From NCBI RefSeq assembly GCF_018263925.1, contig NZ_JAEVHF010000015.1, forward strand, positions 62,001-126,000: 64,000 bases of DNA. The letters are read 5' to 3'. Shown here in pieces: positions 26,456 through 35,341 of this stretch. A program made the position numbers and the translations under genes. A model generated the notes under the pieces. The model did no database searches. It saw only the letters and a list, made by a program, of their open reading frames with translations, and had not been told where the DNA came from. This stretch comes from Kistimonas asteriae. Its GTDB lineage: Bacteria; Pseudomonadota; Gammaproteobacteria; Pseudomonadales; Endozoicomonadaceae. Numbering within the stretch: position 1 is the stretch's first letter; every line of letters begins with the position of its first letter.

Positions 26456-28156
26456 ATGCAGTTCCAGAACGAGTGGTTGGCGTTACCCCTGCCGGCTTAC
26501 CGGGCCAAACTGAATGAGTGGGTTCGAGCGCTGGCCAGTTGGCGCTACCGCAAGGAAACCCGCATCCAGCACTTTCAACAGGCGCTGGATATGGTGTACA
26601 CCTTTTGCGAAACGAAATACAACAGTACCAATCCTTCATTGCTTCTGGGGACACCGGAATATGCCGCCATTGCGGCCATCGGTTCCCGACATTTTCGTGA
26701 GAATATGGCGATCTACCAGCCGACCGATGTCATGCCGCAGCGCATCGAAAGGTTATTGATGAATGGAAGAACGGAAGCCGCGCTACGCAATAAACTGGAC
26801 CTGCTCAAATACTGGAAGCATGGTGATAACGAGAGGTTCGATCTTTACTCGCCCCTGGTCAGAGCACGGATGACGTTGCTGCAGGCCTCGGCCCAACAGG
26901 TGGCGAATGATTATTTTAACCGGGTGACTCGCCCGGTCTGGTACCACACCGTTAAGCTGGATACGAATTTTTCCCGAACAGCACCAACCCGTGATGAGCA
27001 GACCGCCAGTTTCAGTGCCGGTCTGGAGGCTCATATCCAAAAAACCGTTGAGTATGAGTACCAGATTAATCTGAAAGGTGTCTTGACCGGTGAAGCCAAG
27101 GCACGACTCCAGGCGCTGGCCGGTATCAAGCTTGGGGCAAAGGGGAGTATTGGCAATACCGGCTTTAACCCGATGGAACTGACGAAAAAGGAATTCTATA
27201 CGGGTAAGGCAAAGGAAGCCGCGAAATCCATTGTTAAGGGGGAAAACGTAGGAGAGAGCATCAAGTCTGCGATTGGCAAGGCGGAGGACTATAAACCGGC
27301 GCCCGGGGCCGAATTGTCGGCTGAAGCGGAAGTGAAAGTCGGATTGATGGTATCGGGTACCGTCGCGCTTGCCTACAAGGACATTGTTGAAAGCAAACTG
27401 GAGTTTGAGGGACTGGCGGGTGCGCTGGCCTCTGGCAGCGGCAAGCTAACCGCGAACCTGGACGGCGTCAACCTGGATTTGAATGCCAGTGCCTTTGTTG
27501 GGCTCAAGGGCAGCTTCACTCAGGAGGTGAAAATCAAGCACAAGGGGGTCAGTGTCGCCAGTTGTTCGTTTACGGGGGAAGGTCGATTAGGGGTTGGCGC
27601 CAGTGCCAATGTCTGTGTTGCATTCAGCCGCTATGAAGGCTTTAAATTCCAGTCCGCAGCCTCGGCGACAGCGGCCATCGGTGGTGGTGTCGATTTCAGT
27701 ATGGGATTGAATCCGGTCGGTCTGCACCTGGTGTGTTATGACAACATCTATCGCCATGTCATTGTCCAGCTGGCATCCGCACACCCGGGATTACTGGCGG
27801 AAGCGGATCGTCGTCATGAGTATATTGCCTCCTGGGCCAATTACGGGACTATCAAGGGACAGCTCGCCGCATTGCTCGGCCAGGTGGAGGTAGACCGTGA
27901 AACACTGCAGAGGGCTACTCTAAGGCAGCCTGGCGTTCAGTATGGCAAATATGACTTCAGTAAGGTGGAGGACCTCCATATTGCCGGTCGCAGCCAGTTC
28001 AGCCTGGATAAGCCAACACTGTCGGAAGAGCAGAAAATCAAGCTGTCAGAACAGGCGCTGGAAGCGACAAAAATGCGGGAAGCGGATCAAAATACCCGGC
28101 AGCATCCCGCGTTTGCCCAGCGGTCTGGCGTGTTTGTAATGACGACACCGCTGTAG
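26456..28156 (+). CDS. Putative T6SS cargo effector, unknown fold
   Basis: A 566-residue protein I do not recognise. Its last stop lies 1 base before the convergent PAAR gene, and it sits beside PAAR and vgrG, the usual place for T6SS cargo. Residues 1-200 appear helical and charged. Residues about 210-440 are rich in Gly, Ala and Ser with alternating small/hydrophobic residues (VSGTVALAYKDIVE, KLTANLDGVNLDLNASAF, AASATAAIGGGVDFSMG), suggesting a beta-rich or membrane-active core. The tail is charged and helical. No signal peptide or lipobox. GGAG sits 8 bases before ATG 26456. No immunity-like gene is adjacent. Effector status is inferred from context; a pore-forming action is only a guess. 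Confidence 0.7.
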   Translation: MQFQNEWLALPLPAYRAKLNEWVRALASWRYRKETRIQHFQQALDMVYTFCETKYNSTNPSLLLGTPEYAAIAAIGSRHFRENMAIYQPTDVMPQRIERLLMNGRTEAALRNKLDLLKYWKHGDNERFDLYSPLVRARMTLLQASAQQVANDYFNRVTRPVWYHTVKLDTNFSRTAPTRDEQTASFSAGLEAHIQKTVEYEYQINLKGVLTGEAKARLQALAGIKLGAKGSIGNTGFNPMELTKKEFYTGKAKEAAKSIVKGENVGESIKSAIGKAEDYKPAPGAELSAEAEVKVGLMVSGTVALAYKDIVESKLEFEGLAGALASGSGKLTANLDGVNLDLNASAFVGLKGSFTQEVKIKHKGVSVASCSFTGEGRLGVGASANVCVAFSRYEGFKFQSAASATAAIGGGVDFSMGLNPVGLHLVCYDNIYRHVIVQLASAHPGLLAEADRRHEYIASWANYGTIKGQLAALLGQVEVDRETLQRATLRQPGVQYGKYDFSKVEDLHIAGRSQFSLDKPTLSEEQKIKLSEQALEATKMREADQNTRQHPAFAQRSGVFVMTTPL

Positions 28157-28157
28157 C

Positions 28158-28454
28158 TTAACCGCCGATCAGTACCGCCGGCATCCCCATGACAATCGTG
28201 CCTCCGTGGGCTGTAGGGTCACCCATGCGTGCGGCTGGTTTGTTATTAATCAGCACGGTACAACTGCCCATGATCACCGAATCCGGTGGACCTACACAGA
28301 CGCACAGTTGTCCCAGCGTTGCAGCCGGTAAGTTCCCAATTAATACGGTACAGGGCATGGGGAGTAAGGGGCCGCCGACATGGGGTATCGGTGGAACGGC
28401 GGGGGTCTGCATGGGGCAGACATGCATGTCTCCAGCTCGGGCTGCAGGTCTCAT
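28158..28454 (-). CDS. PAAR-domain spike tip protein
   Basis: A 98-residue PAAR protein consisting of the domain alone. It starts with MRPAARAGDMHVCPM and carries the repeated Pro-Ala-x-x-x-Gly pattern (GNLPAATLGQ, NKPAARMGDP) and an ending AVLIGG, with the conserved His and Cys likely to hold zinc. PAAR proteins cap the VgrG trimer and carry effectors. It overlaps the upstream accessory gene by 4 bases, forming the vgrG-accessory-PAAR operon on the minus strand. It lies tail-to-tail with the putative effector. Confidence 0.92.
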   Translation of the reverse strand: MRPAARAGDMHVCPMQTPAVPPIPHVGGPLLPMPCTVLIGNLPAATLGQLCVCVGPPDSVIMGSCTVLINNKPAARMGDPTAHGGTIVMGMPAVLIGG

Positions 28455-29038
28455 GATGTAGGGTCCTCATCGGGCAGACGGCCATTGCCGCCTGATGCGA
28501 TATTCAAGCCAATACGGATAAAATCTGGATAACGGTGCTCTGCATCAGCACCATCAGGTAATACCGCACAGAGATTTATGGCGCCGGCAACGGCATGCGC
28601 GTAAAGATTGGGGGGCGGTTGTACGGCAGGTTGTCCTTTTTCGGTGAGGCTGCCACCGCTCCAGAACGCGGCCTGGGACACCCATCCGGGGGCTGTTTCC
28701 AGGCCAGCGGCATTGGCCATGGTTTCCGCATGGCGCCTGTTCGTTTCATCGGGCACTGTCACCCAGGCGCAGGCAGCCTGAATAGCCTGTGTTTCTGCCT
28801 CATTCCAGTCTGAACGGTTTTCTGTGCAGCAGCAGGCCCACCAGATGGCTTCCCGGACGGGCAGTGCATGGGCCAGGAAGATAACGAGGTCCGGGTAATG
28901 ACCGGCATTCTCCAGTGCTTCGATGAAGGTCGCAGGTGACTGCCCATCCTCACGACAGTCAAGCGCGTTATCGGATGGCTGGTAGCGATCGAGGATATCG
29001 TCCGCCAGACTATGGGGGATTTTCAGGTAAGCAGCCAT
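28451..29038 (-). CDS. DUF6931-like T6SS accessory protein
   Basis: A 195-residue protein between vgrG and PAAR, read in the same operon. Notable is the EAIWWACCC stretch near residue 67, followed by helical segments with many Ala; from memory this fits the DUF6931 family, which occurs in T6SS clusters, though I cannot check it. The start at ATG 29038 lies 2 bases after the vgrG stop. The linked position between VgrG and PAAR is where adaptors that load effectors are often found, so an adaptor role is a fair but untested guess. Confidence 0.65.
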   Translation of the reverse strand: MAAYLKIPHSLADDILDRYQPSDNALDCREDGQSPATFIEALENAGHYPDLVIFLAHALPVREAIWWACCCTENRSDWNEAETQAIQAACAWVTVPDETNRRHAETMANAAGLETAPGWVSQAAFWSGGSLTEKGQPAVQPPPNLYAHAVAGAINLCAVLPDGADAEHRYPDFIRIGLNIASGGNGRLPDEDPTS

Positions 29039-29040
29039 GG

Positions 29041-31071
29041 TCAATTGATTTTGGTAATGGCGCCCTGGACCTGCACCATGGCGCCGGCGCTGATTTTGGT
29101 CATGGCATCCCCGCTGACGTTGACGATGGGACCTTTCAGGTCGGCTTTTGCCTGTCCCTGGACGGTCGTGGTCGTGCCTTTCAGGGTGGCAGTGGCTGAT
29201 GCTTTGATCTCAATGGTGGGGGCAGACAGCGATATGCTGGAAGGAGAAACCACAATCTTGCTGGCGCCGACCTTCAGCTCAATGGACGATTTTCCCGTGA
29301 CTGTCACGGTATTGCCATCCACTGTGATGGCCGACGGGGCTTCCAGGGCTATGTCCACACCGGCTTTTCCATGAATGGTCTGGTCGCTGGACAGTGTCAT
29401 CGTATCGGTACTGTTGAAGTGTGCGGTTTTTTTTGCGTCAACGTTTAATGCGTCTTCTGTCTTGCACGTCATACCTTCCCATGACAACCAGTCTGCGGTT
29501 TTTTCGACTGTTGTGGTTTGCTTGCCCTTAATAGTCTGGTTCCAGTCATTCTTGACCAGGCTGTTCCAGTCCCGTTCTGCCTGTACCCAGAGTTCTTCCT
29601 TGCCGGTGTGATCGTTAAAGCGCAGTTCATTACAGTTGCTGGTGTTACCGTTCGGTGTTGAGTGGGTGCGAATGCCAAACTGTGTTGTCGCAGGATACGG
29701 TGGTACATGCCGCCCGTTGTAAACAGAGGCGAGAACCACAGGACGGTCTGGATCGCCATCCAGAAAACTGACCAGCACTTCATCCCCCACACGGGGAATA
29801 AACTGCGTGCCAAATTCATTGCCTGCCAGCGACTGGGCAACCCGCAGCCAGCAGCTGCTGGTATCGTCATTTTTCCCGGTTCTATCCCAATGGAATAGCA
29901 CCTTGATGCGGCCCTGCTTGTCGTGATGAATGCGGGTGTTAGCCGGTCCGGTGACCGTGGCGCTTTGCAGGCCCTGAATGTTGGGCTTCGGCTGGGTGGC
30001 ACAGTGGTAAGGGATATTGGCGGGAATACAGGTGAAACAACATTGGTATTCCTGTTCCCGCAATGCTTCGGTGGCACGTAAATGATGCTCAATGCTGACA
30101 ATGAGGTAGTCATCATTCATACAACCTTCCGGGTGGTCAGCCAGTTTGAAGCGCTGGCCAACGGCTAGAGAGGTCACATGCGAGGCGCCATGATAATAGT
30201 GGAACTGGCCATCCAGCCTTTCAGTGAGCTGGTGGCCAGTCGAACGCATCAGGGAACGCTCAACGCGATGCGCTGGATAGCGATACCGCTCCAGCTGTGA
30301 TCGCATACCCTTGCCACGGCAGAGACGGGTGTCGTGGTGGCCACCATCAATGGGCTGCGCAAGGGTTTCATTGTAGTCCCTGAGGTATACCCGTGTGCTG
30401 TTGATCTGGTTGACTTCACGCCACTCGGTAATCGCGAACTGCCTTTGGCCGCTTTCCCGGACAAAAGGCAGTTCATAGTCAGACGATTTCGGAAAAGCTT
30501 GATTGGTGTCACCGATCAGCAGCATGGCTCTATTGCCCTGCACGACTGGATGGAAGTGCCAGCCTTCATCGGCAATTAAACGACGGGTGAAGTCAGCGTC
30601 CGATTCATTAAATTGGACGCAATACTCTCGCTGGCGAGCCTGCCCGCTGAGATTGAACCGATAGGCACCACGAAATCCTGCGTCGTCCAGCACCTTGCTG
30701 ATAATGGCCCGACTGTTGCTGTTTTGGAATACACGGCACTGCATGCGAAAACGGAGCAGATCAAGCCAGTGTTCACCAAAGAGCTGATAAACCCAGATCT
30801 TGCTGTGACTGTGATAATCCAGTTCTTCCAGGCCAGCTATCGTGGTGACATAGCGGCATGCCTCTTTACGGTGTTTGCCGGATCCCGGCCGATAGACGAT
30901 CGTAATGTCCTGCCCCAACAGGTCTGAAGGCAGGCGGGAAGGGCACTCCAGTGTCGCCTCAAGGCGACAGGCGCCGGAGACTGTGTCGTAGACAGTCAGT
31001 GCGGATATGACGACGTCAATGCCGTCTATCTGTGTAGAGACAGGACGAACATCACTGTAAACACCAGGCAT
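29041..31071 (-). CDS. vgrG: T6SS spike protein VgrG
   Basis: A 676-residue VgrG: an N-terminal gp27-like part, a gp5-like OB-fold in the middle (RVGDEVLVSFLDGDPDRPVV near residue 450), and a repetitive C-terminal beta-helix of Thr/Val/Ser-rich strands that ends without any added domain, so it is a structural (not evolved) VgrG. It forms the trimeric needle that crosses the target membrane. I start at ATG 31071 because the longer frame begins with a TTG at 31137 that lacks a ribosome binding site. It heads the vgrG-accessory-PAAR operon, transcribed away from tssA. Confidence 0.93.
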   Translation of the reverse strand: MPGVYSDVRPVSTQIDGIDVVISALTVYDTVSGACRLEATLECPSRLPSDLLGQDITIVYRPGSGKHRKEACRYVTTIAGLEELDYHSHSKIWVYQLFGEHWLDLLRFRMQCRVFQNSNSRAIISKVLDDAGFRGAYRFNLSGQARQREYCVQFNESDADFTRRLIADEGWHFHPVVQGNRAMLLIGDTNQAFPKSSDYELPFVRESGQRQFAITEWREVNQINSTRVYLRDYNETLAQPIDGGHHDTRLCRGKGMRSQLERYRYPAHRVERSLMRSTGHQLTERLDGQFHYYHGASHVTSLAVGQRFKLADHPEGCMNDDYLIVSIEHHLRATEALREQEYQCCFTCIPANIPYHCATQPKPNIQGLQSATVTGPANTRIHHDKQGRIKVLFHWDRTGKNDDTSSCWLRVAQSLAGNEFGTQFIPRVGDEVLVSFLDGDPDRPVVLASVYNGRHVPPYPATTQFGIRTHSTPNGNTSNCNELRFNDHTGKEELWVQAERDWNSLVKNDWNQTIKGKQTTTVEKTADWLSWEGMTCKTEDALNVDAKKTAHFNSTDTMTLSSDQTIHGKAGVDIALEAPSAITVDGNTVTVTGKSSIELKVGASKIVVSPSSISLSAPTIEIKASATATLKGTTTTVQGQAKADLKGPIVNVSGDAMTKISAGAMVQVQGAITKIN

Positions 31072-31234
31072 AGCCAATCTCGATTCCTGTGATGTCTCAG
31101 GCAGAACGTACGATGGCACGCAATGATCAAGCCTCAACTATAGCGCATGGGGTAAAAAGAGGCAGAGCCGCGCGAGAGGTTTTTGTGCATCCAACCGGCC
31201 GATCGGGCGTAAAACAGCTATAAAACATAGATCG

Positions 31235-32659
31235 TTGAATCATGTGGCGGAAGCCTTTGTGTCGGGAACAGTTGTACTTGATGAAGTTTCGGTCGAGCAG
31301 TTATTGCAATCGATCAGTGATGCGGCACCGTGTGGTACGTCTCTGAAATCAGATCGTCGCTTGTTTCGTCCGTTGAGAAATAGTTTCAATCTTGCACAGA
31401 CGGCACTGCGCCAGTTGAGTCAGGAACCGGATCCTGCTGAGCTTGAAACCCGCCAGGATGAATGCCTGCAGAACTGGCAACAGTTGGCTGAACAGATTAT
31501 TCAAGCACTTGGCACGCAATCCAAAGATATTGAACTCGTCGGCTGGTTGGTGGCTGCGCAGGTCGTGCTTGATCCCTCACTGTCAGGTATGGCGAATGCG
31601 TTGTCGCTGTTGTCTGGTTTGTTTGAGCAGTTTAGTGACCGGCTTTTTCCTCAACTCCCGGAGGAAAAACTGACAGGGATGGCTGAAGAGGAAGTCGCAA
31701 AAGCACAATTCAGCTGTCGTCTGGATGCCTTGATTCCGTTGCTCGGCGAGACGGAAGGCAGTGGCTTGCTCTATATGCCGCTCTGTTTGACACCACTGAT
31801 TGGCGATATCACCTATGCACGCTATCTGAGTGATGAGCGTACCGGCAAATTATCCGCCATGAAGCAGCAAGTGTCTTCTTATCAGGAGGTGGAGCGTGAC
31901 ATTGCTCGGTTAAGACTGGCGAATATTCGGTCGTCACTCAATGTGCTGGCTGCACTGGATACGGCGCTGATGACGCAGGTGCATACATTGGGTATCCGGT
32001 TTCCCGGGTTTCGCTTCATGACGGATTTACTGGAAGGTTATGCCCGTGCTGTTTCCGTGATAACAGGGATCACCCTGCCAGCGGCTACGGTGGCAGCACC
32101 AGAGCAAGTTGAGATACCTGATCAGGCGTCAACACCACGGGGCGATGAGGGACAGGTGCCGGAGATCACGACATCGGACAAAAAAATGGACAGCGTACAA
32201 ACGTCACTGGGTGAGCCGGGAACTTACACCCGAGACCATGCTTTCCGGCAGTTGCGGGAATTGGCTGATTATTTTCGTCGTACAGAACCGCATAGTGTTG
32301 TGCCTTACCTGCTGGAAAAAGCCATTCGTTGGGGCTATACCCCTTTGCCAGAGTTATTGGATGAATTACTGCTGGGGCATCAAAATTTGAAGCAGCAGAT
32401 TTTTGTTCAGACTGGGCTGGATTTAGATGCGCTTGCGCCGCTACCTGAGCCTGAGACGGTCGCCCCCGTGTCCAGCCCGGTAGAGGAAACGAGGGGGCAA
32501 AGGGAAGCGGGCATGAGTGAGTCCCCCGCGGAACAGGAAAACGAGTCGCTGATAACCCCAGAGGTTGTTGACAGTCATGTGTCGTCAGAGCAATCGCCTG
32601 AAAAAAATACAGAAAAACCGGTAGAGCCAACTGATGGCAGCGGTGGTCTGTCCTGGTAG
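31235..32659 (+). CDS. tssA: T6SS protein TssA (ImpA N-terminal domain)
   Basis: A 474-residue TssA-type protein with the ImpA N-terminal domain in the first 190 residues (LLQSISDAAPCGTSL near residue 24, GWLVAAQVVLDPSLSGMANAL, FWP-like FSDRLFPQLPEE), a middle linker, and a shorter C-terminal helical segment (AFRQLRELADYFRRTEPHSV). TssA helps assemble the baseplate and tail tube. The last 70 residues are acidic and low-complexity. Start choice is uncertain: TTG 31235, GTG 31244 and GTG 31259 are in frame, and the last has GGAAG at suitable spacing. It opens the main T6SS operon. Confidence 0.9.
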   Translation: MNHVAEAFVSGTVVLDEVSVEQLLQSISDAAPCGTSLKSDRRLFRPLRNSFNLAQTALRQLSQEPDPAELETRQDECLQNWQQLAEQIIQALGTQSKDIELVGWLVAAQVVLDPSLSGMANALSLLSGLFEQFSDRLFPQLPEEKLTGMAEEEVAKAQFSCRLDALIPLLGETEGSGLLYMPLCLTPLIGDITYARYLSDERTGKLSAMKQQVSSYQEVERDIARLRLANIRSSLNVLAALDTALMTQVHTLGIRFPGFRFMTDLLEGYARAVSVITGITLPAATVAAPEQVEIPDQASTPRGDEGQVPEITTSDKKMDSVQTSLGEPGTYTRDHAFRQLRELADYFRRTEPHSVVPYLLEKAIRWGYTPLPELLDELLLGHQNLKQQIFVQTGLDLDALAPLPEPETVAPVSSPVEETRGQREAGMSESPAEQENESLITPEVVDSHVSSEQSPEKNTEKPVEPTDGSGGLSW

Positions 32660-32703
32660 CACCAGGACTGATGTGAATGTGATGTTTCTGACAGGTATTC
32701 GAT

Positions 32704-33228
32704 ATGGCCAGTATTTATATGCGAGTCGACGGTCTGGATGTACAGGGTGTTGCCACCATTGAAGGACTTGAAAACCTCGGTAAGGGATGGTTTGCCGTCA
32801 AGTCATTTAACTGGGGCGGCGTCCGGTCTGTAACCATGGATATCGGTAATGCCAATAATGCGGATTCCGGTATGGTGGCCATGAGTGAAGTCAATACGAC
32901 CAAACAGGTGGATGGCGCTTCTGAGGGGCTGCTGTCGTTTCTGTATATGCCCGGCGATGAAGGCAAGGTGGTGGAAGTGGTGTTTACCAAACCGCACCGG
33001 TCTGGCCAGGGGGCGGAAATCTATTTCCAGATCAAAATGGATAAGGCTCGGCTGGTGACCTATAACGTCAGTGGCACGGATGGTGGTGAGCCGTATGAAA
33101 GTCTGGCCTTTTCCTATATTGCGTTGCACCAGAAACACTGGCATGAATCGGCGGGAGGCAAGCTGGAGGCCGGTGGTCTTGTGTCGTATGACCTTGCGAC
33201 CGGTAAAGTCATTTCCGGCAAGAAATAA
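32704..33228 (+). CDS. hcp: T6SS tail tube protein Hcp
   Basis: A 174-residue Hcp1-family protein, the hexameric ring that stacks into the T6SS inner tube and carries small effectors. It begins MASIYMRVDGLDVQG and has the family strands KSFNWGG, VVEVVFTKPHRSG and YFQIKMDKARL. The ATG at 32704 fits the family start. It sits 44 bases after tssA and before tssB, whereas in many clusters hcp follows tssC. Its length matches typical Hcp, with no fused effector domain. Confidence 0.95.
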   Translation: MASIYMRVDGLDVQGVATIEGLENLGKGWFAVKSFNWGGVRSVTMDIGNANNADSGMVAMSEVNTTKQVDGASEGLLSFLYMPGDEGKVVEVVFTKPHRSGQGAEIYFQIKMDKARLVTYNVSGTDGGEPYESLAFSYIALHQKHWHESAGGKLEAGGLVSYDLATGKVISGKK

Positions 33229-33303
33229 ACGGATATGTGATCAGTGATAGTGGTTGGTCAATCGTGTTTGCTCTGAGCGAGCGCCGAAGCGAGGTGAGTT
33301 GTC

Positions 33304-33840
33304 ATGGCATTGCACTCCCAGCACAAGCGGGTTCGTAAAAACCGCGTCAGTATTACCTATGATGTTGAGACGAACGGCGCGGTTGAAACCCGTGAACTGC
33401 CGTTTGTCGTGGGGGTGATCGGTGATTTTTCCGGCCACAAACCGGCGAGTGAAAAAACGGATCTCGAAGAACGGGAATTTATCCAGATTGACAAGGATAA
33501 TTTCGACGGTGTCATGAGACAGGTTGGGCCGAGGCTCTCATTCAAGGTCGATAATCGCCTCAATCCCGGTGACGATTCCCAGTTTGAGGTAAACCTTCGC
33601 TTTAATGCGATGAAAGACTTCCATCCTGAAAGCCTGGTCGAACAGATTGAACCCCTGAAAAAACTGGTCGAGGCGCGTAATCAGCTCAAAGTGCTGCTGA
33701 GTAAGGCTGACCGCTCCCGTGACCTGGAACGGTTGTTGAAAGAGGTGTTGCAGAATACGGAGTCTATTCAGTCTCTCGCCGCTGAGCTGGGTGTGGATGT
33801 TTCAGGCGATGATGCTGGTAGCGGAGATGAAACCTCATGA
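33304..33840 (+). CDS. tssB: T6SS sheath small subunit TssB
   Basis: A 178-residue TssB (VipA) protein: RVSITYDVETNGA at the start, the conserved LPFVVGVIGDFSGH, EREFIQIDKDNFD, and a C-terminal Glu/Leu-rich region. TssB pairs with TssC to form the contractile sheath. AGGTGA is 6 bases before ATG 33304. The stop overlaps the tssC start by 4 bases, a sign of translational coupling. Confidence 0.96.
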   Translation: MALHSQHKRVRKNRVSITYDVETNGAVETRELPFVVGVIGDFSGHKPASEKTDLEEREFIQIDKDNFDGVMRQVGPRLSFKVDNRLNPGDDSQFEVNLRFNAMKDFHPESLVEQIEPLKKLVEARNQLKVLLSKADRSRDLERLLKEVLQNTESIQSLAAELGVDVSGDDAGSGDETS

Positions 33841-35318
33841 GTACTGAAGCAGACGTCCAGGAACAGGGCGCGGAAACCACGACAGAATCCGTCAGTATTC
33901 TGGATCGCGCCATTGGTGCGACCAGTCAGACGTCACCCAACACGACCAAAGAGCTGATGGCGGAACTGACCCGTCAGGCGCTGGAAGGCACTGTGACGTG
34001 GGACAAGAACCTGACCCTCACCATGGAAAAAGCCATTACCGCCATTGATGCGAAAATTTCGGAGCAACTGTCGACGGTATTGCATGAAGCCGCTTTCCAG
34101 AAACTGGAAGGGAGCTGGCGGGGATTGCAGAAACTGATCAGGAACAGTGAGCTGGGGCCAGACCTGAAAATTCGAATCAGCGACTACACACGGGATGAAC
34201 TGCTGGAACAATTTGAGGATGCGCCAGCCATTGACCGGAGTCGTTTCTTCAACATGGTTTACCAGGAAGAATTCGGTACGGCAGGGGGGGAACCCTTTGG
34301 TGCCCTGTTGGGCGATTATGCCTTTTCATACGGTGATGAAGATGTCGCCCTGCTCCGTTACATGGGGGAAGTTGCTGCAGCAGCGCATGCGCCGTTTATT
34401 GCCGCTATCAGTCCCTCCATGTTCGATTTTGCCGGTTTCGAGACGTTCTACGAAGGCAAACCCGTTGCGGCAGGTTTTGATGCGCCGGCTTATGGCGCCT
34501 GGAATGCCTTTCGTGACAGTGACGACTCCCGTTATGTTGCCTTGACTCTGCCGAGAACCATGGCTCGCTTGCCCTACGGTGCTGAGACGATACCGGTGAA
34601 GGCGTTCGCGTTTGAGGAATTTGTCACAGATGCTGACGGCCATCGCCATCCGGACAGTGGAAAAAGCTTTGTCTGGAGTAATGCCTGCTATGAATACGGC
34701 CTGTTATTGACCCAGGCATTTACTCGGTTTGGCTGGTGTACGGCTGTTCGTGGGATGGAAAACGGCGGCAAGGTGGAGAACCTGCCCTTGTACAGCTATA
34801 CGACCCCTGCGGGAGAACGGGTGGTCTGGAGTCCGACTGAAATCAATTTTACGGATGAGCGGGAGAAAGAGTTGAGTGATCTCGGCTTTCTACCACTGGT
34901 GCATTACAAGAATACGAATTTTGCCGTTTTCATGGGCGGGCAAACGGCTCAACGACCGAAAACCTACACCGACCCTGACGCAACATCCAACGCCGCTATC
35001 TCAGCACGTTTACCCTATATCATGGCCAGCAGTCGCATTGCCCACTATCTCAAAATGATCGGGCGTGATCGCATTGGTTCCCATATGGAGCCAGAGGATG
35101 TCGAGAAACAGCTGAACGAATGGATTGGACAGTACGTTAACCCCAATGCCATCGGTAATGAGGCCAAGGCAAAGCATCCCCTGCGTGAAGCCTCCATCAA
35201 CGTGCAGGAGCAAACGGGGCGGCCCGGTTGCTATTCCGCCGTCGCCTATATGCGGCCCTGGCTGCAGATGGAAGAGCTGACAACGTCACTGCGCATGGTG
35301 GCGCGGATTCCCGGTTAA
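33837..35318 (+). CDS. tssC: T6SS sheath large subunit TssC
   Basis: A 493-residue TssC (VipB): the central EFGTAGGEPFGALLGDY, HAPFIAAISPSMF, YRSLP-like LPLVHYKNTNFAVFMGGQT, and the C-terminal REASINVQEQTGRPGCYSAVAYMRPWLQ are all family marks. With TssB it forms the sheath that contracts to fire the tube; the N-terminal region (about 1-65) is expected to interlock sheath rings. It is followed 23 bases later by a second, TssC-like gene. Confidence 0.96.
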   Translation: MSTEADVQEQGAETTTESVSILDRAIGATSQTSPNTTKELMAELTRQALEGTVTWDKNLTLTMEKAITAIDAKISEQLSTVLHEAAFQKLEGSWRGLQKLIRNSELGPDLKIRISDYTRDELLEQFEDAPAIDRSRFFNMVYQEEFGTAGGEPFGALLGDYAFSYGDEDVALLRYMGEVAAAAHAPFIAAISPSMFDFAGFETFYEGKPVAAGFDAPAYGAWNAFRDSDDSRYVALTLPRTMARLPYGAETIPVKAFAFEEFVTDADGHRHPDSGKSFVWSNACYEYGLLLTQAFTRFGWCTAVRGMENGGKVENLPLYSYTTPAGERVVWSPTEINFTDEREKELSDLGFLPLVHYKNTNFAVFMGGQTAQRPKTYTDPDATSNAAISARLPYIMASSRIAHYLKMIGRDRIGSHMEPEDVEKQLNEWIGQYVNPNAIGNEAKAKHPLREASINVQEQTGRPGCYSAVAYMRPWLQMEELTTSLRMVARIPG

Positions 35319-35341
35319 TACATGCCTAATTAGTTGCGCCC

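Noticed and set aside
31072..31234. Sigma-54 promoter between vgrG and tssA
   Set aside because: A TGGCACG stretch on the plus strand near 31114 lacks the GC at the right distance for a -12 element.
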